Below are positions 1 to 6,800 of a stretch of 9,228 nt of DNA, piece by piece. Positions within the stretch are counted from its first letter, which is position 1. The number at the start of each line of letters is the position of its first letter. A program made the position numbers and the translations under genes. The DNA comes from an uncultured Eubacteriales bacterium (GTDB lineage Bacteria; Bacillota; Clostridia; Oscillospirales; Acutalibacteraceae), in assembly GCA_934444695.1 (NCBI GenBank), contig CAKSDF010000071.1, positions 1-9,228 on the forward strand, in the 5' to 3' direction. The notes beneath the pieces are model-generated. The model was not told the DNA's origin. It did no database searches and saw nothing but the letters and a program-made list of their open reading frames with translations.

Positions 1-428
1 GTCTTGTGCTTGATGTGGACAACACCCTTTCCCGCCATTTCGACCAAACGCCCTTTGAGGGTATCGACGCATTTTTAAAGGAAATGAGAGGCAGCGGCAT
101 AAAGCTGATCATCCTTTCAAACTCCCCGAAAAGCAGGGTAGAGCCATTCGCAAAAAAGCTTGACCTCGATTTTGAATACAAGGCAAAAAAGCCTTTGACA
201 GGCGGGCTGAAAAAAGCCCTTCGCAAAATGGAGCTTTCCGAAAACGAGGTTATGCTTTGCGGCGATCAGCTTTTTACCGATATGCTTTGCGGAAATTTTT
301 CGGGCGTTAAGACGCTGCTCGTTTCTCCCGTCCATCTCGAAAGGGGAGCGGGCTTTAAAATCAAACGGTTTTTAGAAAAACCCTTTTTGTCAAGATACAG
401 AAAAAACAAGGGGGACAAAATTTTATGA
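1..428 (+). CDS. yqeG: YqeG-family HAD IIIA-type phosphatase, 5'-truncated
   Basis: The gene enters from the left edge: the reading frame (codons from base 3) is open to the edge and already inside HAD motif I, so the GTG at 6 is an internal valine and not a start. About 25-30 N-terminal residues are missing relative to the usual length of about 170. HAD motifs visible: motif I DVDNT (nucleophile and acid/base aspartates), motif II serine in ILSNSP, a motif III lysine in the AKKP segment, and motif IV GDQLFTD, which binds Mg2+. There is no large cap insertion, which fits the compact YqeG type. The family is a soluble cytoplasmic phosphatase of uncertain physiological substrate, often grouped with phosphatidylglycerophosphatase-like proteins. 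The C-terminus is basic (RYRKNKGDK). Its TGA stop overlaps the next start as ATGA (425-428), indicating translational coupling. The family call is firm; the substrate is unknown. Confidence 0.9.
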   Translation, partial: LVLDVDNTLSRHFDQTPFEGIDAFLKEMRGSGIKLIILSNSPKSRVEPFAKKLDLDFEYKAKKPLTGGLKKALRKMELSENEVMLCGDQLFTDMLCGNFSGVKTLLVSPVHLERGAGFKIKRFLEKPFLSRYRKNKGDKIL

Positions 429-1285
429 CTTTTGAGCGGGCGCTTTTCGGCCCTGCCGGCAATTCGATAAGCTTTGCCGAAATGGGATATAAAAACAGCC
501 TCGACACTCCGAAATATCTCGAAAGAATGGGACTCGACTGGTTTGAATACCAGTGCGGCAGAGGGGTCAACATCGGTCTTGAAAAATGCCGTATGTTCGG
601 AGAAGTGATGAAAGAGGCAAACAAGGGCGTATCCCTTCACGCGCCCTATTACATTTCCCTTGCTTCCAAAGAGGAGCAAAAACGAGAAAACTCGGTAAAC
701 TATATTTTAAAAAGCGCCGAAGCGGTAAATGCAATGGGCGGAGACCGCATCGTCGTTCATCCCGGGGGACTGGGCGGACTTGAAAGGGAAAAGGCCGCCG
801 TCCTTGCCTGTGAGACCCTTAAAAAGGCGCAGAAAGCCCTTGACGAGCACGGCCTTTCAAACGTGCACATCTGCCCCGAAACAATGGGAAAGATAAATCA
901 GCTGGGCAATCTCGACGAGGTGCTTTTTATGTGCGGTGTGGACGAGCGTTTCATTCCCTGCATCGATTTCGGACATCTCAACGCCCGCACCCACGGCGGC
1001 CTTGCCACCTATGCCGATTTTGAAGCGGTGCTCGATAAAATCGAAAACGCCCTCGGTTTCGACCGATTAAAGGTCTACCACTCCCATTTTTCAAAAATCG
1101 AATACACCGAAGGCGGCGAGAAATGCCACCTCACCTTCGAGGACGAAAAATACGGCCCGGTATTCGACTTTTTGGCCGAGCTTATCTATAAAAAGGGACT
1201 GACCCCCGTCACCGTCTGCGAATCGGCAGGAACCCAGGCCGAGGACGCCGCCTTTATGAAAAAACTTTATTTGGAGCAAAAATAA
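425..1285 (+). CDS. Endonuclease IV-like (AP endonuclease family 2) TIM-barrel protein
   Basis: This 286-residue soluble protein resembles deoxyribonuclease IV (Nfo), which cleaves the backbone at abasic sites using three zinc ions. Metal-ligand motifs occur in the family order: H72 (SLHAPYY), H112 (VVHPGG), E152 (CPETMG), D181 and H184 (CIDFGH), H219 or H221 (VYHSHFSK), H235 (EKCHLTF) and E266 (VCESAG). One ligand differs: E. coli Nfo has Asp-Arg-His (D229, H231), whereas here the sequence is Lys-Cys-His, so the aspartate seems to be replaced by K233. This could mean altered chemistry or a related sugar-phosphate isomerase-like TIM barrel, so no symbol is given. The start at 425 is chosen for the AAGGGGG ribosome binding site at 408-414 with a 10-nt gap and for the ATGA overlap with the upstream gene. 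The stop overlaps the next start by one base (TAATG). The fold is well supported; AP endonuclease activity is plausible but not proven. Confidence 0.82.
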   Translation: MTFERALFGPAGNSISFAEMGYKNSLDTPKYLERMGLDWFEYQCGRGVNIGLEKCRMFGEVMKEANKGVSLHAPYYISLASKEEQKRENSVNYILKSAEAVNAMGGDRIVVHPGGLGGLEREKAAVLACETLKKAQKALDEHGLSNVHICPETMGKINQLGNLDEVLFMCGVDERFIPCIDFGHLNARTHGGLATYADFEAVLDKIENALGFDRLKVYHSHFSKIEYTEGGEKCHLTFEDEKYGPVFDFLAELIYKKGLTPVTVCESAGTQAEDAAFMKKLYLEQK

Positions 1286-2349
1286 TGTCAAGATGTAAAG
1301 CCCTTTCGGAAATTATACCTCAAAGCGCCGATTGCGCCCTTATCGAAAACGCTGTTTCCCGCCGCTATTTCACCGATTTCCCTTCAAGCGACGGAATGCT
1401 TGTTGTCACAAGGGAATATGCCGTTTTCGGCGTCGACGGCCGATATATCGAGGCTGCAAAGCAAAAGATAAGCGGTATAAATGTTGTGCAGGTGTCAAAT
1501 TATGGCGACTTTTTAAAGGACCTTTTGCAAAAGCTTTCGGTCAAAAAGGTTGTTATCGAGGGAAGTACCTCTCTTGCCCATTTAAAAAGCCTTGAAAGAC
1601 TGTGCGAGGGTGTGGAATTTTTCAGCGACGGCGGATTTGATGAGGGTATAAAAAAGCTCCGTATGATCAAAAACCGCGACGAGATACGACGCATAATCGA
1701 GGCGCAGCGTTTGACCGATCTCGCCTTTACCCACATCTGCAATTTCCTGCGCCCCGGCGTTACCGAGCGCGACGCCGCATTGGAGCTTGAATTCTTTATG
1801 AAACGGCAGGGAGCCGAAAAGGAGTCCTTCGATACCATCGTCGTTTCGGGCAAACGCACCTCAATGCCCCACGGCGTACCCACCGAAAAAGAAATCGAAA
1901 AGGGCGATTTTGTTACAATGGACTTTGGCGCAATTGTCGACGGATACCACAGCGATATGACCCGCACGGTAACTGTCGGTTCCGCTACCGACGAGATGAA
2001 AGAGGTCTATAAAACCGTTCTTAAAAGCCAAAAGGCGGGAATCGCCGCCCTTGCCCCGGGGCTAAAATGCCGCGATGCTGATAAGATCTGCCGCGATATT
2101 ATAAGCGAGGCGGGATTCGGCGAGTATTTCACCCATTCCACAGGTCACGGTGTAGGTCTTGATATTCACGAATTTCCCAACCTTTCGCCCCTTTCTCCCG
2201 ACACCCTTGAAAAGGGCAATGTCGTTACCGTTGAGCCGGGAATTTATATTCCGGGCAAATTCGGCGTGAGGATAGAGGACTTCGGCTGCGTAACCTCAAA
2301 CGATTTTGAGGATTTCACCGAGTCGGAAAAAGAACTAACCGTTATATAA
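1285..2349 (+). CDS. M24-family metallopeptidase, Xaa-Pro aminopeptidase/dipeptidase type
   Basis: This 354-residue cytoplasmic enzyme probably removes N-terminal residues preceding proline (aminopeptidase P or prolidase type). Residues 1-130 form a creatinase-type N-terminal domain and about 131-354 the pita-bread catalytic domain. The dinuclear metal ligands are all present: D213 (MDFGAIVDG), D224 (YHSDMTRT), H288 (STGHGVGL), E317 (VEPGIYI) and E331 (VRIEDFG). H196 (SMPHGVPT) and H295 (DIHEFP) match the conserved catalytic histidines. The length is normal for the roughly 355-residue PepQ/YqhT-like members. The ATG at 1285 shares a base with the upstream stop and has GGAG at 1273-1276 with an 8-nt gap. 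In many Firmicutes this gene precedes efp; here it is followed by a YlbJ-like gene. The precise substrate class (Xaa-Pro-peptide or dipeptide) cannot be told from sequence, so no symbol is given. Confidence 0.93.
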   Translation: MSRCKALSEIIPQSADCALIENAVSRRYFTDFPSSDGMLVVTREYAVFGVDGRYIEAAKQKISGINVVQVSNYGDFLKDLLQKLSVKKVVIEGSTSLAHLKSLERLCEGVEFFSDGGFDEGIKKLRMIKNRDEIRRIIEAQRLTDLAFTHICNFLRPGVTERDAALELEFFMKRQGAEKESFDTIVVSGKRTSMPHGVPTEKEIEKGDFVTMDFGAIVDGYHSDMTRTVTVGSATDEMKEVYKTVLKSQKAGIAALAPGLKCRDADKICRDIISEAGFGEYFTHSTGHGVGLDIHEFPNLSPLSPDTLEKGNVVTVEPGIYIPGKFGVRIEDFGCVTSNDFEDFTESEKELTVI

Positions 2350-2511
2350 TCGTCGGCCATAAGCAATCTGACCGCAAGCAACAATATAATAAGCAATATA
2401 TCACTTCCTAACCCGCCGCATATATCGATGTACCGTGTTGTGTATACATCATATATCCCGTTGGCATATAACCGCCCGCGCCTCATATATCTTATATGTA
2501 AGGTGATGGGT
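2350..2511 (+). promoter_or_regulatory. Spacer before ylbJ-like gene: bulged hairpin and four CATATA boxes
   Basis: This 162-bp AT-rich gap has no convincing gene or intrinsic terminator. Bases 2420-2432 and 2445-2456 form a 12-bp stem (ATATAT-GATGTA with TACATC-ATATAT) with one bulged C (2426) and a 12-nt loop. CATATA occurs four times (2419, 2450, 2465, 2484), three of them as CATATATC. The pepP-side part contains ATAAGCAAT twice (2359-2367 and 2389-2397). The CATATA boxes loosely recall the CATA start of sigma-E/sigma-K -10 elements, which would suit a sporulation gene, but I found no matching -35 at correct spacing. A TTGGCA at 2461 lacks a good sigma-A -10 at 16-18 bp. Regulatory function is an inference. 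Confidence 0.35.
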
Positions 2512-3582
2512 ATGAAAAAAATTAAAAATCATTTATCTGCTATCCTGCCGCCTGTGCTTGCTCTTGCCTTGGCGGCGGGATTTGTGTTTTTTGGAGATTC
2601 TGCGGCGCAGGGAGCAAAAAACGGAGCCGCCCTTTGCACATCGGTCATAATCCCGTCGGTCTTTCCCTTTATGTGTGTTTGTCTGCTTTTGTCGCAAAGC
2701 GGGGGAGACCGCCTTTTTTCAAAATTGCTTCCCCATATTTCAAAACTGCTGTTCGGCAGGCTTTGGGAATATTCCTATATATTCTTTCTTTCCCTCCTCG
2801 GCGGATATCCCGCCGCCGCGTCTATGCTAAGCCCGCTGTTAAAACAGCAAAAGGTCTCTTTGCAAACTTTCCGCCGTCTGCTCCTTTTTTGCTTTTGCCC
2901 CACCCCTGCCTTTTGCATAACCGCCGTGGGCAGGGGAATGTACCAAAGCGAGAGCATCGGTCTTGTGCTTTATGCCTCCTGCGTTCTTTCCTCCCTGCTT
3001 GCGGGCATTTTCATCTGTCGGATAAAAAAGCCCGTCGTAAATTCTCCGTCTGTCCCTTTTAAAAGGCCCGACCTTTCGGGTATTTTTGTATCCTCAATAG
3101 AAACCGCCTCAAAAAGCTGCCTTACCATATGCGCCACGGTTATTTTTTGTTGCTCGGTTCTTTCTCTTTTAAAGGAACTGATAAAATATTCCGCCATTTC
3201 CGAGATTCTGACCTGCCTATTTGAAACCACCTCGGCCGCCGACTTTTCGGCGAAAAATCTCCCGGTTTTTGTTACCGCCGCCGTTCTTTCCTTCGGCGGG
3301 GTGTCAACATTTTTCCAAACCGCCGCAATTTCCGGCCGCGCCTTTCCGAAGGTTTGGATATTTTTGCTCCTGCGTTTTGCTTCTGCCGCACTTTCTGCCG
3401 GAATATGCAGGGGACTTCTGCTTATTTTTAAAATATCCGTCCCCGCAATTTCAAACGAAAGCGGGGGAGTGCTGTCGGCCGACATTTCCTGCTCGCCCCT
3501 TCCAGCTATCCTTCTTGTGCTTTGCGCTGTGTCTCTTGTAATGTGCTCGCTAAGGTCGCAAAACGGCGCATTTTCGGGATAA
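2512..3582 (+). CDS. ylbJ: YlbJ-like sporulation integral membrane protein (Gate/nucleoside-recognition type)
   Basis: This 356-residue multi-pass inner-membrane protein has the pattern of YlbJ, which in Bacillus subtilis is made in the mother cell under sigma-E and is needed for proper spore formation. Hydrophobic segments lie near residues 9-28, 43-61, 88-106, 122-139, 148-169, 203-220, 250-266, 281-304 and 328-345. Family-type motifs: IIPSVFPF (46-53), GGYPAAA (97-103), the FCPTPAF segment (128-134), and FGGVSTFFQT (261-270), which matches the glycine-rich re-entrant segment of Gate proteins. Start chosen at 2512 because AAGGTG (2500-2505) lies 6 nt upstream. The in-frame ATG at 2506 has no room for a ribosome binding site, and one at 2428 would add a non-family extension lying inside a hairpin. 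It is slightly shorter than the usual roughly 400 residues. Family membership is likely; the transported substrate, if any, is unknown. Confidence 0.85.
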   Translation: MKKIKNHLSAILPPVLALALAAGFVFFGDSAAQGAKNGAALCTSVIIPSVFPFMCVCLLLSQSGGDRLFSKLLPHISKLLFGRLWEYSYIFFLSLLGGYPAAASMLSPLLKQQKVSLQTFRRLLLFCFCPTPAFCITAVGRGMYQSESIGLVLYASCVLSSLLAGIFICRIKKPVVNSPSVPFKRPDLSGIFVSSIETASKSCLTICATVIFCCSVLSLLKELIKYSAISEILTCLFETTSAADFSAKNLPVFVTAAVLSFGGVSTFFQTAAISGRAFPKVWIFLLLRFASAALSAGICRGLLLIFKISVPAISNESGGVLSADISCSPLPAILLVLCAVSLVMCSLRSQNGAFSG

Positions 3583-3584
3583 AA

Positions 3585-3627
3585 GCATTACTATCAAATT
3601 AAAAAATGTCGAATAATGCGATTTGAT
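3585..3627 (+). repeat. Interleaved inverted repeats just after the ylbJ stop
   Basis: Two perfect inverted repeats interlock: GCATTA (3585-3590) with TAATGC (3614-3619), and ATCAAAT (3593-3599) with ATTTGAT (3621-3627). Only one stem can form easily at a time because the connecting loops (2 nt and 1 nt) are too short for a comfortable pseudoknot. No T-tract follows, so this is not a standard terminator. The sequence is AT-rich and chance is a real alternative. Confidence 0.3.
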
Positions 3628-3718
3628 GAAAATTCATATATTTTTAAAATAATGTAAGCCCTTTTGAAAAAGTGTACAAAAACGGGGTTGCAAATATAAA
3701 AATTTTTTAAATAAAAGG

Positions 3719-3734
3719 GTCAAAACCCCTTGAC
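3719..3734. promoter_or_regulatory. Candidate operator: inverted repeat overlapping the -35 box
   Basis: GTCAA (3719-3723) and TTGAC (3730-3734) form a perfect 5-bp dyad with a 6-bp centre, and the right half is most of the -35 hexamer of the promoter at 3730-3758. A regulator bound here would occlude RNA polymerase. The half-sites are short, so this is only a candidate. Confidence 0.3.
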
Positions 3735-3758
3735 TTTTTACCAAACCTTTATTAAAAT
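3730..3758 (+). promoter_or_regulatory. Sigma-A promoter for the dockerin protein gene
   Basis: A -35 box TTGACT (3730-3735; one mismatch to TTGACA) is separated by exactly 17 bp from the -10 box TAAAAT (3753-3758; one mismatch to TATAAT). Upstream DNA is A/T-tract rich (3690-3717), resembling an UP element. The predicted transcript starts near 3765, giving a short leader of about 40 nt before the ATG at 3805. Confidence 0.8.
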
Positions 3759-3767
3759 ATTAACAAC

Positions 3768-3780
3768 AAGGCATAGCCTT
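3768..3780 (+). promoter_or_regulatory. Hairpin at the 5' end of the dockerin gene mRNA
   Basis: AAGGC-ATA-GCCTT is a perfect 5-bp stem with a 3-nt loop, beginning 9 nt after the -10 box and thus almost at the predicted transcript start. Such 5'-terminal hairpins can protect mRNA from 5'-end-dependent decay. A hairpin with the same outer stem sits at the same distance from the mraZ promoter in this window. Confidence 0.45.
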
Positions 3781-3804
3781 AAAATTTAAATGGAGGAATT
3801 TTCA

Positions 3805-3897
3805 ATGAAAAAAACATTCAAAAGATCATTGTCTGTTCTTTTGTCTGTGCTTATGGTTTTAAGCGTTCTTTCAGCAGGAATGATTTCAACCTTGGCA
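3805..3897 (+). other. Signal peptide of the dockerin protein
   Basis: Residues 1-31 show a basic n-region (MKKTFKR), a long hydrophobic core rich in Leu, Val and Ser (8-23), and a plausible signal peptidase I site T-L-A before E32. No lipobox cysteine is present, so the product should be released or attached through the dockerin rather than lipid-anchored. Confidence 0.88.
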
Positions 3898-6800
3898 GAA
3901 GATAAAGAGTTCACAATGATCGCTGTTGTTGCAATGAAGCCCGAAGACGGCGCAGAGTATCTTACCACCCGCTTCATTTTCAATGCAACAGAAGATGATT
4001 TGACCGCTCTTAACGGCGGCCCCGTTGATCTCGGTAGCTATGGCTACGAGGCTCAGTGGGGAATTATCCCTGCCACTTCCGAGAACCCTCACGAGAGAGT
4101 TGACGGAAACTGGGACATAAATACATGGGGATATGACGAGAACGGACATCTCTACTTCGCAACCAAGTTCCCGAAGCCCGAAGGATACAACACTCCCGCC
4201 GATGAATATGCCGCTGCCGCCAAAGGCGAGCTTGCCGGTTTCGTCCGCGAGTTCTCCGAAAATGCTGTTAAGAATGGCATTGTTGAAGATGCACACGACA
4301 GAGCATTTTGTCCCGATCTGAAAGCTAACACAGAGTTAGATGGTATGGACTGTGTTCGTCAGGTTCTCACCACCGACGAAGTTTACTATGCTAAGCCTGT
4401 TGCCACCAAGACTGTTGTGCTCAACAACTGCGACAGCGCAGAAGGCTGGGCTCCCTATCCGGGCGACGGTCTTGAGCTGACCACCGAGAAGAAGACCGAA
4501 GGCACCGGTTCTATCCACACCTCTCAGGGCGGCGGATTTACCCAGGGCGGACCTATCGCAGGTCTTGACCTTACCGGTATCCAGTCCATCTCCTTCGACT
4601 TTGCAGCAAACACTGCCGAGGCTCTTTCCGGCCCCGCAGATGTTGCTTTCTATCTCTTCAGCGGCGATTATGCTATAAACGCTGACAGAGGAGACAGATA
4701 TTACGAACTCAGTGGCGTTGATACCTCTAAGGTTATGGCATTTGATGTTGACGCTATCCGCGCAGGATACGGCAAGGGAGATGAGTCCTTTGCTACCATC
4801 ACCACCACTCCTGTTGCTACCGGCGAAAACTTTGATATCACCAATGTTACCGGCTTCTATTTCTGGGGCTGCACCAGCTACGACGGAAGCCATGAGCAGT
4901 GGCTCGATAACATTGTTGCTACTGTAGCCGTTCAGGCTGATGAGGCTGTTGAGGCTGTCATCGCCGCTATCGACGCTCTGCCCGAGGCTGCTGCCGTTCG
5001 CGTTGCCAACAAGGAAGCTATCGATGCTGCCAAGGCCGCTTACGATGCACTTTCCGAAGAGCAGAAGGCTAATGTTACCAACGCCGACAAACTCACCGCT
5101 GCTATCGATGCTCTTGAGGCTCTCAGAGTTAAGAAGGAAATCCTTCTTGACGATGGTCTTACCCCCAGCCGCTGGAGTGTTGGCGGACACGGCGCTTCCA
5201 GAGATACCCGTGACGTACACGGCGACGGAAATGCTTATACCTTTATTTGGTGGCACCTCCGCACCTGCTGCACCTTTGCAACTCCCATGGATATCACCGG
5301 TGCAAAACAGATCAAAATCGACCTCACCGGCGACAACTATGACCTGGACGCACCTGCTACCCTTCAGCAGGTACTTGGTAAAGATATCATCAATGCAAAG
5401 GGAGATCTGGGTATAGCCCTTACCTCTTATACCGGTAAGCTTCCCACAGGTATCGACAATTGTGATAACGATCTCCCCTGTGATGAGATTACCGATACCA
5501 ACTTCCTTCTCACCGGCGAAGCCTGGACCGATTACGGTGTAAGACTCACCATCGATGAGGAAATTGTCAGCGGAATGAACACTCTGAACATCGATTACAG
5601 CACCGCCGGTGAAAAATTCGATGCTTCCGCAGTTACCGGTATTGCACTTGTCGGTAAGACCGACCACTGCGAAGAAGCTTTCTCCGGTGTTTGGGCTGTC
5701 GTTGACAAGTACGAAGATCCCAAATCCGACGATCCCGCAGTTATCGCAGTTACCGATGCTATCGACGCTCTGCCCGCAGCTAAAGATGTAACCCTCGCCG
5801 ACGGCGACGCCATCACCGCTGCTAATGATGCTTACAATGCACTTACTGCTGACCAGAAGACCTGGGTATACAATCTCAACAAACTCACCGCTGCTAAAGA
5901 GGCATATGATGCACTCGCAGCAACCGCCGACAAGATCGGTGTTAAGTTCGTTTGGGCTTATACCACCATCTACGGCGACAATGATAAGTTTGAAGTTTCC
6001 GAAGCAAAGACCCTTACCGTAAAGGCTAAGATCAGCGCCGTAGGCGGTTCCGATCAGCGCTACTTCGGTTATCTCCAGCTCCTCGGCGACCAGGGCTCCA
6101 ACCCTGCCGGCAGCAGACTCAATATTGCCGATTACGAGGCTCTTGAGACCGAGCACAACACCAGATACGGCTACGACTATAAGACTCTCGTTTCCGAGAT
6201 TGAAGTTGCTGATGCCGATACTTATAAGGCTTCCTTCGTTTACGGCGGAAGAAAGGCTGCTGATGTTCCTAACGCCGCTCTTACCGTTTACGAAATCGAA
6301 GTTTACGACGGAGAGACCCTCCTCGCTTCCTTCTGCCCCGCAGAGGACGATGTAACTGTCGATGTCGATCCCGAGCAGTCCGGCGAAAAGGCTACCAACT
6401 GGGTATATGTCTATGGCTTTAAGACCCTTACTCCCGCAGAGCAGGTTGACGAGCTCATCGACGCTCTTCCCGCTCCCGGCTCTCTCGCCATCTCCGACCT
6501 TAAGGCTCTTGCCGCTGCCGAAGAAGCATACAATGCTTTGACCGACGAGCAGAAAGCCGAGGTTAAGGGTGCCGAGAAACTTACCGCTCTTCTCGCAGAA
6601 AAAGAAGAGAAGTTCAGCAACATCGTTGATCAGCTTGCTGCTAAGGTTATGGATCTTCCCGAACCCGATGAACTTACCGGTGATGAAGAACAAACAGAAG
6701 CTGTCAGAGCTGCTCTTGCAGAAATCGACACCATTACCAAGAGCCTTACTAGAGCTCAGGTAACCGAGTTCAAGAATAAATATCCTGAACTTCCCGGCAA

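Noticed and set aside
117..679. Minus-strand open frames over yqeG and the endonuclease IV-like gene
   Set aside because: They are shadows of well-supported + strand genes, with no family resemblance and no ribosome binding sites.
2428..2511. Upstream ATG extending the ylbJ-like protein by 28 residues
   Set aside because: The start lies inside a hairpin and has no ribosome binding site. The added residues do not resemble the family, while 2512 has a good site 6 nt away.
3790..3804. ATG at 3790 as start of the dockerin protein
   Set aside because: It overlaps the GGAGG that serves the ATG at 3805, and it would add an acidic MEEFS in front of a canonical signal peptide.
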